From assembly GCA_016110215.1 (NCBI GenBank), contig JADWQD010000012.1, forward strand, positions 434,001 to 498,000: 64,000 nt of DNA, written 5' to 3'. Position numbers and translations under genes: made by a program. The notes under the pieces are model-generated. The model saw only the letters and a list, made by a program, of their open reading frames with translations. It was not told where the DNA came from and did no database searches. The DNA is from Capronia americana (Eukaryota > Ascomycota > Eurotiomycetes > Chaetothyriales > Herpotrichiellaceae). Positions 21,112-32,387 of the stretch are shown here, piece by piece (the first letter of the stretch is position 1; each line of letters opens with the position of its first letter).

Positions 21112-23969
21112 ATGACAGTCGAGATCCAGCATCGGCACAATATTTCCCAGAACACCTTTGTTTTGCAAACCGAGGAACGGACATATGCCAAAGCATCCGA
21201 ATCTACGCCAATGCTAGAAATGGAGCCTGTTACATCCTCCGAAGGTGCTGCGTCCGCCAGCCGCACTGACGACGCTGCGGGCCTCCAAGATGACCAGAAC
21301 CCGCATATACCGAAACAATCGCTGCATCGGGAGAAGCAATGCCCGGTGTGTGGGAAACGGTTTGGTCGCTTGTATGGACATCTCCCTGCCCGCTGAGAAG
21401 GCAGCTTACACGTCACCCTGATTGCAGTTACACTCTTCGCCGACATGCCCAAACACACGACAATCACCGACCTCCTCCCCCGCCGAGAAAGAAGGCTTGT
21501 CTCGTCTGTCGAAGGTCCGTCTGTCGAGCGATTTCCTGTCGGACGGAATGATTATTAAGCCTTCTTGTTCTAGGCTGAAGATTCGGTGCTTGGGAGAATA
21601 TCCCAACTGTTCCTCATGCCTCCGGCGAGGCGTCCCTTGTTCGTATGAGGCGGAAGTTGTACCAAGGGCACGGCGTAATAGCCCTGAACCGCCGTGGAGT
21701 CATATGGCATCCATCCAGTCAAACATACCGCAAATTTCGCAAGAGGCACCTGTGCCGGAGAAGGCTTCTGCACCGGTCCAAGAAGATGAAGCTGGCTCCA
21801 GTGGCTCATATGCATTCCCCGGGTTGTTTCCCGACTTCTCTCAGTCTGAGCCGTACTCTGGCCCAGACGTGCTCTCTCTTCTGGACTGGAATTATCCCGA
21901 AAACCTCGATGATTTCAACATGACCTGTTGGCCAGGTACTGAATGGTATCCACCAACTGAACTGCTAAATATTCATGTCGAAGACCTGTCCCCGTCGGGC
22001 AACTCTCTTTCGCAAACACACCCAGTCGAACCTGTCGCGTCTTCGAAGGAAGATCCATTGCACAAACATTTACCAATTCCAGCAGGTTCTCGAAACGTGG
22101 ATGAAGAGGAGCATTATCCTATGTTATGGCCTGCAACTCAGCCCAAGCATCTAATCCTTCCGCGTCTTGGTCCTTCAAAGAGCTCGAGCTCTCTTTCCAG
22201 CTATTTCGGACTGGCTAGCATCGGCTCTCGCGGCGCCTCCATACTGCAAGATATCTTGAAAGCTCCTTTTGAGCAATCCCTCTGGCCATCTGCCTCCATC
22301 CCTTGTTTTCCCACCTGCCAAGAGCTCGATCATTGTATTGATCTTTATTTCGCACATTTTGACAAGGTAAGCGTGCAGAAGAGTATTGCTGCTCGGTCCT
22401 GCCTCGTCTGACGAACGAGTTGAGTAGTGGGTTCCGATAGTTCATCAGCCGTCGTTCGACCCCGCCAAAGAACCGGTGCTTACGCTCGCTATGATCGTGA
22501 TTGGAGCATGCTACACAGACTTTGAAGGGGCAGTAGCGTTCTCGATCGCCCTTTCAGAGTTTACTCGAAGGCTGCTTGTCTTTATGGTCAGTACCGGGCC
22601 CGTCGTACGGGGTGAAGCTGAGATCCCTCGTTTAGGCTGAGCACGATCCTCGCTTCGTCAGAACCGAATATTATATCTCTGCACAGCTGCTGAATTCCAT
22701 TTTTGGGTTTGCAAGTGGCAGCCAACGACTATACGAGCTTGCCGAGTCAAGTCGTGGTTCACTTGTCAACTACGCTCGGTTGATGGGGTTGTTCGATCAA
22801 CACCATGCTTCCCAAAAGAACAATGACCATACTGACACCCAAAGTCGATGGGAGAGCTGGACCTGTGCAGAACGCACTTCGAGGATAGGCTGGGCCGTCT
22901 TTGTGAGTCTCCGTCGAACGAATCTGCTGGTGGAATGTCTCTGACCGCAGGGCTGTCACAGGCATACGACGCTTCCTCGGCCGGCATGCGCAATGCCCGA
23001 CCTTACATTCTACTGCATGAACTCAGGCTGGACCTCCCCTGTCTTACTAAACACTGGAAAGCGGCATCAGCACATGCTTGGGCTGCCATTCATCCATGGA
23101 CAGAAAAATGCCCCCGAACAGACTCGTTTCAGAGTTGCATCTCTCGGGTCGTCCAACACCCAGCCAGCGCTCATTCCGAGTATGACGACGATTATGTTCG
23201 ATCCATCATCCTGACTGTTCTGACGCGAATGGTATGGGACAACAAAGAAGCTACTACCCATCAGGCAGCAATGCACCTCAGCACGTATGACGCCCTCCTC
23301 GAGGGAAGGGCCGAGCTTCTCGAGATTCTCGACGACTTTGCGTCGCCGACAACCGGCTATTACCCATGTGTGACTACCAAGCCTAGCAACGAGTTTACAG
23401 TTCAGCATCGGCTACAGGTCGGTATCGCTCACGGACTCGCCGAAGGTGACGTTTTCTGCGACTTGTTCGCCATCATGCTTTGGCAGGACGAATCCCGTGC
23501 GATTCCTGCTCGGAACCGGATCTTGCGGTGGATCAAGGACAACCCAAGAAACCCCCGCGCTCTTTTGTACTCGTGCGCACAGGGGCTCATGATCACCGGA
23601 TTATATTCGTGCAACCATCCACAAGAGGCTTACAATGGCTTCCACGCGGGGGTCATTTGCTTCGTATTGTCGACATTACTGGCGGCTGATTATCAGGCTA
23701 TGTCGACAAGCGAAAACCTTGCTGGTACATTGCCTGTGTGCAATCTTGATTGGCAAGGCTCTCCAGATGGACCGGAAGCATATGCGATTCGAGACTGGAT
23801 CGAGAATGGCACGCCATCCCTGGTGCGAATGCGTGGAGTTCCCGATGTTTTCTCTGACAGGGGGCCGCGACAAATCTTGCAACAAACAGCAGATGTGCTC
23901 AGCAACGTGTCCGTCTGGGGAATCAAGCACATCCTTCTAAACGCCGTGCGAGGGTTATTGCGCGGTTGA
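21112..23969 (+). CDS. Transcription factor with C2H2 finger plus Zn2Cys6 cluster
   Basis: Nuclear regulator, 857 aa. Exons 21112..21371, 21428..21514, 21574..22366, 22428..22586, 22636..22902, 22962..23969; introns 49-61 bp, all in phase. A C2H2 finger spans residues 77-97 (C77, C80, H93, H97; its middle is encoded across intron 1), followed directly by a proline run and a Zn2Cys6 cluster at 111-138 (C111, C114, C121, C128, C131, C138; intron 2 splits it). This tandem arrangement is a known fungal regulator class. Middle Ser/Pro/Glu-rich linker, then a fungal-specific TF domain: LDHCIDLYFAHFDKWVPIVHQPSF, later IGWAVFAYDASSAGMRNARPY. It lies at the edge of the transporter/LDI/P450 group and is the best candidate for its controller (inference from position). 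Confidence 0.93.
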
Positions 23970-24251
23970 GAAGTTGGCAAAACACAAAGTGGCCCACCTG
24001 GACTCTGTGTCAACTACATGCAATCACGAGAGTCATTCATGAGAGGGTTAATGTTCTTCACTGATGAATTGACCCAACCATGTATGATTTATAGGTGGAT
24101 TAAGTGAACATGTCGACCACCGCATTCCGACTGGATCATCACCTCCGATGACAGCCAGACCACGAAAATATACCTGTACCTGGTCCTGGAACTATTTACT
24201 TTTTTCGAAAAGATTCAATGCTATGGACCACAGCATCGGTGTACAACCAAT

Positions 24252-26188
24252 CTAAGCCACTCGCTCAACATTAGAGACGGCAGCTTTGTCCCCTCCAACG
24301 ATATTTTCCATTTCACTCGGTACCGAGATGCCTTGCACAGTCTTTGTCGTGACATAGGTTTCGAAACCCCAAGCCGGTACTTTCTGTATATGGGTGTCAG
24401 CGCTGAATGTTGTCCACAAGAAAAGGAAAAAAACGCTCACATTCATGAACATCTCGTCAATCTCCTCAAGCGTGCGATCTTTCGTTTCGGGGAGGAAGAA
24501 GAAAGCAAAGACGAACGCCAGCAGCTCGGTTCCGCCAAAGATGAATCCAACCTTTGTCCCCAGCATCACGTATGCATCACTCAGCAGGTAAGGCATGCCG
24601 ACCGAGATGAGCACGTTGAAGCTCCAGCCGACGGAAGTGGCCAAGGCCAAGGTCTTGGACCTCAACTTGGTCGAAGGCAGTTCTCCGATGAGAACAAACG
24701 CCACGGGGCCCCAGGATGCGCCGTAGGAGAAGTTGAAGATGCACACAAAGGCGACCAAGGACTTGGCAGCCGCATGAGTGCCCGGCGTGGCAACGCCGAT
24801 GATGGCAAAGGCGAACATGCAGATAGTCTGTACGACTGTTCCAACAATAAGGATCTTTCGGCGGCCCACGTACTTGATCAGCACGAAGGAGGTCAGGGAG
24901 CCTGTAATACCGCACATGGAGGAAATGACATTCGTGGTAAACGGATCGGATACACCTGAGAGAGAGAAGAATAACGTTCCGTATCTGTCCACGGCGTGTG
25001 TCAGCTTGCGCAGGTTCATGAATTGACAAAAAGTGACAAGCTGACCCAGCGATGAAGGCGACACCGGAGAACTCTTGACTCAGAAGAGCAGCCATGGACA
25101 GCAGAGTCCTCCGCAACTCGGTGCCTTGGAAGCAGTGGATCCAGCTGGAGGAGCCTTCAAGCTGTCTCTCGATCTCTATCATGCCGACGATATCATCGAC
25201 TTCGGCGTCGATCTCCTCCTCAGGCCAGGTTGGGCCTCTCGCTTGACGCATTGACTCGCGGGCCTTTTCATTCCTGCCCTTTGTAGCATACCATCCTTTG
25301 ACACTGTCAGACTGTGGAAACTCTTGGCCAACGGATGTCTCATGCAGATGAGGATCCGGGCGTAGAGACGGAAGATTCGAACGTACTGGGTGTCTCGGGA
25401 ATCCAATAAATGAAGATAAGCAGGATAAGCGGAGGAAGAAACTCGGTCATCAAAGAGCCTCTCCATGCCCAGCTCGTCGTCAGATCATTCGTGCCTTTGA
25501 CGATACAAGCACCGACGAATTGGGCAAGATTGATGATGGCCTGATATAAGACGGTGATCAGGCCTCGCATTTTGACAGGCGACGTTTCAGCCCAATACGC
25601 GATTACAAAGTTCGCAGCCAGTCCGACTGCCAATCCAAGAACGACTTTGCCCACGATGACAACGGCGTAGCTTTTCGCCGCACTGTTGAGTATGAGGCCG
25701 ATGACATACAGCACAGCCGCCAATGTAAGGCCGATTTTGCGACCATAGCGGGTGCCTACAGTCCCGGCGAAAATGGCAGAAACGCAAGCCGCTCCGAGCG
25801 TCGTGCCTGTGAGACCAGAGATCTGAGGCGCAGTGAGCGCCTTGGTTCCGGTCGCCGGGTTGTATTCGCCAAAGTCCTGGTTATATCTGGACCACCATGT
25901 CAACTGGGAACGGGAATTTATTGCTGGTTATTGTGCCCAGGAGTCACCGGGGAGTTCTTACTCGGGCATGGCCAAGAACCCCGAAGTCTGCGCAACCCCC
26001 ATGCCATAGATGACCGCCAACGTCGCAGGGACCAGGCAATACCCTATGAGTTTCGCATTGCTGCGTTTGTACTGGTCTGAATTCACCTCAGTCATGACGA
26101 TGGAGTAGTTCGAGCCACGACGGAACCCCTGGTGCTGTGAGGTGTGGGTTGCCCTAAAGTTCTCTTCCGAGGTGAGAATTGTTCGCAT
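24252..26188 (-). CDS. Sugar-porter-family MFS transporter
   Basis: Plasma-membrane uptake of a sugar or sugar-like compound. Exons 26188..25962, 25886..25387, 25322..25046, 24984..24441, 24383..24252, all in phase; 559 aa from the ATG at 26188, or 528 aa from the ATG at 26095 (MTEVNSDQYK), which may be the true start. Sugar-porter signatures: VGTRYGRKIGL after helix 2 (RxGRK type), VKMRGLITVLYQ in the helix 4-5 region, WIPETP before the central loop, SGVAFIAGYGTLFF with helix 7, VGRRKILIVGT (second RxGRR motif) and FFLPETKDRTLEEIDEMF (PETK end motif). The acceptor of intron 2 (ccaag, 25323) is the least certain junction. It is transcribed divergently from the LDI-like gene, suggesting joint control. 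Confidence 0.92.
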
Positions 26189-26865
26189 TTGTATCAGGGG
26201 GGCTGGCTCGCGACTAAATATTTATCGCTTCTTTTGTCTTCGGGGCATGGACACCAGACCAGGTCTTGCCAATTATCCCCCACACGGAGAACTGGAGAAT
26301 CTGGGGAATCCGGGGCTGCTTGTGCTGAAGCGAATGGATCCACACAGGCGTGACAGGGAATCCGGGGCAGTGTTTGCTGAAGAGTACTGCCTCTACCAAT
26401 CCCGTCATCGAACCTTTGAGCCGAGACCGGTCAGCACATTGCACCCCGATCTCCGGGCCCACCACAGACCGAAAGGCATCCACTTAGGCTCTGCGCTTGA
26501 CCTTGTATAGGCAACAAGTCTCCCTACTCCTCCGTCTCTCCATTTCAAGCCGGACGCCCAGAGACCCAAGGCATAAGTACTTAGCAGATGATTGCCCGAA
26601 CGAGGCTGATCGGCGCTGGAGTATGCGTGAACCCAATTCCCTCCGTGTCCGGTGAACAGTTGCGGCACGCACCCCCGCTATTTCGAGCCGGGAGAAGAGG
26701 CTTCAAGTGACAGGTGCGTGGGAATGAAAATCACCAGTGCTCAGCAGAATCCGAAAATAAAAAGAGCGAGCAGGTTGCTGTATGCCGACTGCTCTGCGTT
26801 ATCTACATTTGAATATTACCACTTGATCATTCAGGAACAGTAGTAACCCCCAGGCCATTTCGACA
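26189..26865. other. Bidirectional promoter between transporter and LDI-like gene
   Basis: About 680 bases. It contains a direct repeat, ggaatccggggc...gctgaag, at 26305..26330 and 26357..26382 (22 of 26 positions identical, 52 bp apart). No gene seen. Confidence 0.6.
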
Positions 26866-28563
26866 ATGTCGACACCAACTGTACCCGTCAGCTCAGGTAG
26901 CTTGACCAAATCTGCCAATTCCACCATGCCATCATCTCTTCCTTTCGATGCTACCGCATTCCCGAAGCTCAACAAAGAGCAAGCAGGCCATATCCGGCAC
27001 TACCACAATCTGGCCAGCATGCCGGACAACTGCTGGGACCACATGTGGTCAGAGGACTACCTCCAAGAGTCCATGGATGCGTACCGATACCAGCTCGCCA
27101 CCCTCGTCTACGGAGCTGGCGTCGCCCATTTCCACCGCTTGCCAGCGCTGCGCTCGGTCTTTAAACCCCTCTTACGCCGTTTCATCCAGAAAATGCTCTT
27201 GCGTGACGTGTGGGGATACTGGTGGAACACCTCTCAAGGTGGGAAAGCTTTGAACCCTGATCAAGTCAAGCCTCGGGCACAGTGGGCCGACCCTGTGATC
27301 CGCGAGAACATCATGTACAGCGGACATCTTCTGCTCATGGTCAGCTTGTACGCCATGCTGTTCGACGACGACGAGTACGAGAGACCCGGCTCCATGACTT
27401 TCAACTGGGATCCGCAGTTTTGGGGAACCCCTAAAAAGTACGAATACTCCACCAAGTCGTTGCAAGACGTTATCATCGCCGAAATGGAAAGGAACCAATG
27501 GCTCGGGGTCTGCTGCGAGCCGAACGTGGTCTTTGTCATCTGCAATCAGTTCCCTTTGGTTGCAATCCGATACAATGACGTGCGCAACGGAACACATATC
27601 TTCGACGACATCAAGCCCAAGTTCCTCGCCGCCTGGGAAAAGAAAAAGGGCATGTTAGGCCCAAACGGGCAGATCATACATATGTGGATGGTGCAGCAGG
27701 ACGATATCGTGACTGCTTCCAGCGTGATTGGGTCGGCGTGGTGCGGAGCATACATGAATGCCTGGCACTCGGACTTTGTCTATGACATTTTCGAAAAGCA
27801 AAGAATGGGACACCTCACCAATGTCAACGGCCAGGTGCGCCTGCAAAGTTTCTGGGTGGCCAAGGAGATCCTGAAGCTTTCTGCGCGGGACCCGGTCAAA
27901 CATCACCCGGATAACGCTGCCACGGTCGCGGAAGCTACCCGAATTGTGAAGGAGAAGAACCCCGAGGTGGATCCCAACGTCGCCAAAGCTCCGGGTGTCG
28001 GTATGGTCTTGCAGTGGCTCAGCGAGCTGGGCAAAGACGAATATCTCTCGCCCTTGCTGGAGTATATCGACCAGGAAATGCACCCGAGATGGGAAAATGG
28101 CGGCTTGTTCTACGAGAGGCGCAACGACTTTCAGCCCGCCACAGCCATATGTATGGACCCATACTCCAGCAATGCCGGGATCGCCTACGGCCGGCTCAAC
28201 GTCCACAATGGCCAGAAGAAGATGTTTGAGCGCCCATGGACCAAGGAGATACTTGCCCGGAGACCCTACGTTGATAATGTCGACCTCTCACTGGGTGTGG
28301 ATTTCTTGAGAGGTCAGTGGTCAGCGGAGGATGCTGCGTTGGTTGTTACTCTCAAGTCATGGGATGGCCAGGATCATGAGCTCACACCTACATTCAACAA
28401 CCTCTCTCAAGGGCCATGGGGACTCTACATTAATGGCCAGCTTCAGAGAGTTGAAGACGTAGCAGAAGGATCCGGCAGTGTGTCTGTGGCTGTTCGAGTT
28501 CCCGCGATAGAGGAGGTCGATCTCGTCCTCCTTCGCGGCCAAGCACGAGCTTCAAAGATCTAA
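26866..28563 (+). CDS. Linalool dehydratase/isomerase-like (LDI-domain) protein
   Basis: Single-exon, 565-aa protein with an (alpha,alpha)6-barrel-like helical core resembling the bacterial linalool dehydratase/isomerase family. In that bacterial enzyme a pair of cysteines nine residues apart and a histidine act in alkenol dehydration. Here C217 and C226 have the same spacing (CEPNVVFVIC) and H154 sits in MYSGHLLLM. Residues 40-80 (DNCWDHMWSEDY...DAYRYQLA) match the first helices with acidic and tyrosine residues. The segments WLGVCCEPN, ICNQFPLVAI and FYERRNDFQP are family-like. There is no signal peptide or obvious membrane helix. The true substrate is unknown: fungal members need not act on linalool. 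It lies between a sugar porter (divergent) and a P450 (convergent), with a GMC oxidoreductase scrap immediately downstream. Confidence 0.8.
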   Translation: MSTPTVPVSSGSLTKSANSTMPSSLPFDATAFPKLNKEQAGHIRHYHNLASMPDNCWDHMWSEDYLQESMDAYRYQLATLVYGAGVAHFHRLPALRSVFKPLLRRFIQKMLLRDVWGYWWNTSQGGKALNPDQVKPRAQWADPVIRENIMYSGHLLLMVSLYAMLFDDDEYERPGSMTFNWDPQFWGTPKKYEYSTKSLQDVIIAEMERNQWLGVCCEPNVVFVICNQFPLVAIRYNDVRNGTHIFDDIKPKFLAAWEKKKGMLGPNGQIIHMWMVQQDDIVTASSVIGSAWCGAYMNAWHSDFVYDIFEKQRMGHLTNVNGQVRLQSFWVAKEILKLSARDPVKHHPDNAATVAEATRIVKEKNPEVDPNVAKAPGVGMVLQWLSELGKDEYLSPLLEYIDQEMHPRWENGGLFYERRNDFQPATAICMDPYSSNAGIAYGRLNVHNGQKKMFERPWTKEILARRPYVDNVDLSLGVDFLRGQWSAEDAALVVTLKSWDGQDHELTPTFNNLSQGPWGLYINGQLQRVEDVAEGSGSVSVAVRVPAIEEVDLVLLRGQARASKI

Positions 28564-28622
28564 TATATAAATGTATATAGGAGTTGCCCATTGTGAGCGG
28601 TCACTGCGAAATCCTTGAATTT

Positions 28623-28820
28623 TCAGATCCTAGCAGACAAATGCTCAGACAATCGCAGTGCCAAAGCGACCAGTGTCCTAACAGGGTTTGCAGCTGAACT
28701 GAAGGGCATTACTGACATATCGCACACATACAGATACGGTGCACCAACAACTTGAAGATCTTCGTCCACTACGGAGTTAGGCTCGAAATTGCCCTTGTAG
28801 GTCCACCGATATGGCATCCG
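28623..28820 (-). pseudogene. C-terminal remnant of a GMC oxidoreductase
   Basis: A minus-strand stretch encodes about 64 residues ending SARI-stop, with SVVDEDLQVVGAPYLYVCDMSVMPFSSAANPVRTL; the pattern 'V-D-x-D-L-x-V-x-G-x-x-N/Y-L-Y-V-C-D' followed by an Asn-Pro and an Ala/Leu-rich helix is the end of the GMC C-terminal domain. The upstream frame to 29030 does not continue the family, and neither the catalytic His nor the FAD-binding N-terminus is present. It sits in the 630-bp gap between the LDI-like gene and the P450, so it is a relic of a cluster member rather than a working gene. Confidence 0.6.
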
Positions 28821-29191
28821 CAGAGAGCATGCAGCAAATCTGCACTTTGTTGACAGGCTCATAATTTCAATGGACGGGAATACGCGGCTCCATAGCCTAT
28901 GACTGGATGACCAGTCAAAGTCAAGAAGTGATCTTGTGGGACTGTGTACACAGCAACTGGTAACCCTGCGATCAATACCGGACGGGGAGACTGTGGAAGA
29001 CATCCAGAGAGATTCTATGAGCCTATTCAAGCAATTGGCCGAGAAGCGTTTGGGAGGCTGTCAAGCTAAGCTCCGGCAGACAATGTGATGAAAAGGTCTT
29101 GGTCTCGTCGGGTCCAGCCGCAGACTATTAATCCTGCGAATATTTCTAGCGGGCAGACCGCTAGAGTCTGGCTGGATGATTATTTCCATCT

Positions 29192-31002
29192 CTACCGCGT
29201 GCCCGATGTTCTTCGTGTGAATATCATGTTGATCGGCTTCAAGCCAATAGTGAAATGATCAACAGAGTTCAAAAGAGCTGTCCCATCCTCGCCTGGAGCC
29301 AAGGCGACGTCAAATCTTGTGATCAGCTGAGCGGTCAACAATCGTATCTCCATGTAAGCTAGATTCTTGCCTATACAGCCATATGGACCAATCGAAAACG
29401 GGGCAAATGCCTCTTTGTTCTTGACAAACTCAGGCTGGGAGGAAAACCTTTCTGGAATGAATTGCTCCGCCATTGCAAAATTGGACTCGTCTGGAGAGCA
29501 AACAAAATAGTCAGTCAATCTTTCAGTGTTTATTCTGTGGTAATGGCGGATTATGACAGAGAAAGTGGAATGGTTAAGAAGACTTACCACGAGCCATGGA
29601 ATACAGATGTATTTGAATCGTCGTGTTTCCAGGGATCCACTCATCCCCAATGTAGACTCCCTCGGGAGGGGTTTTTCGATAGAGCCCACTCGGGACGGGA
29701 GGATGCAGTCTGAGTGTTTCGTTGATACAAGCATTAAGAAGCGATGCAGACTGAAGGTGCTGATGTTCGATTTTGCTATTAGCATCGCCAACCAGTGTCT
29801 CTACCTCTTCCCTAAGGCGCGAGATGAGACCTGGTTCGATAGCAAGGTGATAAAACAAGAATGTCAATGTTGCGGCTGTTGTGTCACTTCCAGCAACAAT
29901 GATTAGCTTGCTGTCGAGATGGAGCAGTGGCAGGGCTGTCTTTTGGCCCTCGGCATCTTTTGCATTTAAGTCTTCGATAAGATAATGGGTGATGTCGGGA
30001 TTCGGTTGTTTCCCCTGTAAGCGAATGCGTTCTTCCATCTCAGAGGCACAGAATTTGTGGAATCGATCATACACCGCTCTCAGTGGAGCAATGTGCCAGC
30101 AGAGGCGACTGATCCAGGGTGGCAAAGCAAGTCCAAGGTCATCTTGGGAAGTGTTCAGAAGTTTGATTGCCCAATGTTCTCCCGCGGATTCCATCATGTT
30201 GAATGACCTTCCAAACGCCAGATCACCCATGACATCGAAGCTCCAGTAGTTGAACCACTTGGACATATCAATCGGCTGTCCTGCAAATTTGGGATCAGCA
30301 CACACATTGCTGAAGTCTCTCAAAAGCCCGTATAGTACACTTACCAGAGAACGAGTCAATGTGTAGCATGAGGCATTCGTTGTATCTGTGGACTCTCATT
30401 TCATACCCTCGCAATGCCTTGTCGCTGAATGCAGGGCTCCAGATCCGGCGACGCTTGTCATGTTGCGAGCGCACCCGCGTGGATTGTAGAGAGTATGCAG
30501 GCGCTTCCACTTCGTACCACGGTGCCTTTCCGCAAACTGCCTGAGCTGATAATGCCACACGGACAACATCTGGGTGCGTGACAGATAGATCGTGTGGACC
30601 CGTCCGCACAAACTTGCCCAATACTTTGTGAGATTGGTATAGTTTTAGATACATGTCTCTGTCTTTGCCGATCCGGAAGCTGTGGTCAAGAGCACTGAGC
30701 CTTGAGAGAGGACGACCCGGAAATTTGTTCAAAGGGTTTAGAAACAGTCTGAATATGACCAAGCTGAGGTAGATCCCAGCAATGTACGAGCCCAGGATCT
30801 TTCCCGTCTCTTGCATGGCAAATGCCAGGGTAGCGGTATCTCTGGCATGCTTGATGGCGGCTGTGCTCACAAGGAAGAAGATGAAACAGACTTGTAGGTA
30901 TCGTTGGGGATGGAGATGGCGTTCACGGCCATGAAAATAGAAGACATGAGTCGCAACGCCGAAGCCGCCAGCAATCAATAGGAGCGTCGGAGTGGCCAGC
31001 AT
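29192..31002 (-). CDS. Cytochrome P450 monooxygenase
   Basis: Membrane-bound heme monooxygenase, 549 aa. Exons 31002..30345, 30280..29588, 29490..29192, introns 64 and 97 bp, in phase. The start is the ATG at 31002 (MLATPTLLLIAGG); the open frame upstream to 31029 has no ATG. The N-terminus has two or three hydrophobic segments (about 2-20, 36-52, 65-85), more than a standard anchor and typical of several fungal CYP groups. I-helix AGSDTT, K-helix ETLR, FIPERF, and heme loop FSIGPYGCIG with the ligand at about C489. In that loop the usual Arg is Tyr, a variant shared by some fungal families. It may oxidise the product or substrate of the LDI-like enzyme, with which it converges (inference). 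Confidence 0.93.
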
Positions 31003-32257
31003 GTTTGAGCGTAACCTTTGCTCAATCAAATGCTAATATAGACTCTTAAGAAAACCGGTCAGATGGTGCTTTGAATTTCCCTCGCCTTGGATTTTCTGCA
31101 TTTAAAACATGTCTCGAATATGAGGTGTAGCGATGGTTACCACTTTGAACTGTGGCCGTCCTAGTCAGTAGAGTGCGCTAGATCGAGGATGTCAAATCGA
31201 GGTACATGACAATAAATGCCCGCTTTGGCCTGTTGGTAGTTGATTGTCAACCTCGGCCTGGTTCGGTAAGGAATGGTAATTCCACTGGGGAAGCAGTAGG
31301 GCGGAGGTCAGCCAATAGAGGATGATATCGAGTTAGAGAGAGGAGAAGATCATAATCCGGGGCACCGGAGCACCGGGGGCACTGTGGGGTGGCAGTGGTT
31401 CCCAGACCGTCATTTCCACGGAAGATTCAATGCTCGTATCTCACTTCTGATATGGATGGCGAAGTCTTGAGACATATGATCTTGTGCGAGAAGAAGAACC
31501 GTTGTTAGTGAGATCTTAGGACAATCACCCCAACTGCAAGGTAAATGAGCCCGGGATTGAGTGTTGAGCTGAGCTGCTATTTCGGGGTATATATTATGCC
31601 CCGAACTATGCCTCGTCCATTACCATTTTCGATCAGGAAAGGGAGCTAGGCCGCTTTAATCGTGCACGTGACGGAGCACGAGGGACGCGAGCTGAGGACG
31701 TCTGGGAGCCACGGTAGAGGATGGGGGAGAGCCCGGGGAGCGCGCCCGAGCGCTGCCCGGATGCCAATCCGCAGGTGCCAGCTCGGGCATAGGGGTGCCT
31801 TTTGGGGCTCGCCTACAGTTACCCGGCTGGAGGCCTCATTAGTTTCAGCCAAGCGTGCTGCCTGGAAACTTTCGACCCTTCCATCTGCGTACTGTACAAA
31901 ACTTGCTGCGAAACTTGCCTAATAAATCGGAAGCAACTTGAATGCAAAGGGACATGTTGTAAATCGAGTCAATTAGCATGTATAAAAGGCAAAATCACAG
32001 CCGTTCGCGAACTTACCAAACTATCGAAGAACAGTGTGCTCGCAACCAACGTAAAATGTCGGTTGAAGGGGCGCAGCGACCCAAAGAACTTCAGCCAATT
32101 GCCACCTTGCGGCGACCAATTATTACATTTGTGGCGACTTTCACTCTACGAACAAAAAGCCCTCGAATCCGAGAATCGTAGCCTGGCCTAGCTAAAAGAA
32201 GGCCGCGGTGGGCTGATGTGGAATGGGCTCGGCTCTCAGCTCGAGGGTCATGCCACC
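31003..32257. other. Intergenic, no gene seen
   Basis: Upstream of the P450 and of the HET gene. Short overlapping frames on both strands (for example 31646-32191) have no recognisable product. A TATA-like tatatatta is near 31588. Confidence 0.55.
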
Positions 32258-32381
32258 AAAAAAAATCAACAGACATCGAGGATAGTGATATAAATCACAC
32301 CGCGTCAGATGAGGTATTCGAACCTCTATCATTCCGAGAGCGAGATATCCTCCTCTGGCGAATCTCACTTGCTAAACCCCG
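32258..32381 (-). other. Possible tRNA-derived Pol III element (degenerate)
   Basis: On the minus strand, an A-box-like word tagcaagtgag (32374..32364) is followed 39 bases later by a B-box-like ggttcgaatac (32324..32314), then after about 50 bases by a run of eight T (32265..32258) that could end a Pol III transcript. The predicted acceptor arms (7 bases before the A box, 7 after the T arm) do not pair, and position 61 is not C, so this is not an intact tRNA. It could be a tRNA relic or a SINE-like element. Confidence 0.25.
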
Positions 32382-32387
32382 GCTATC

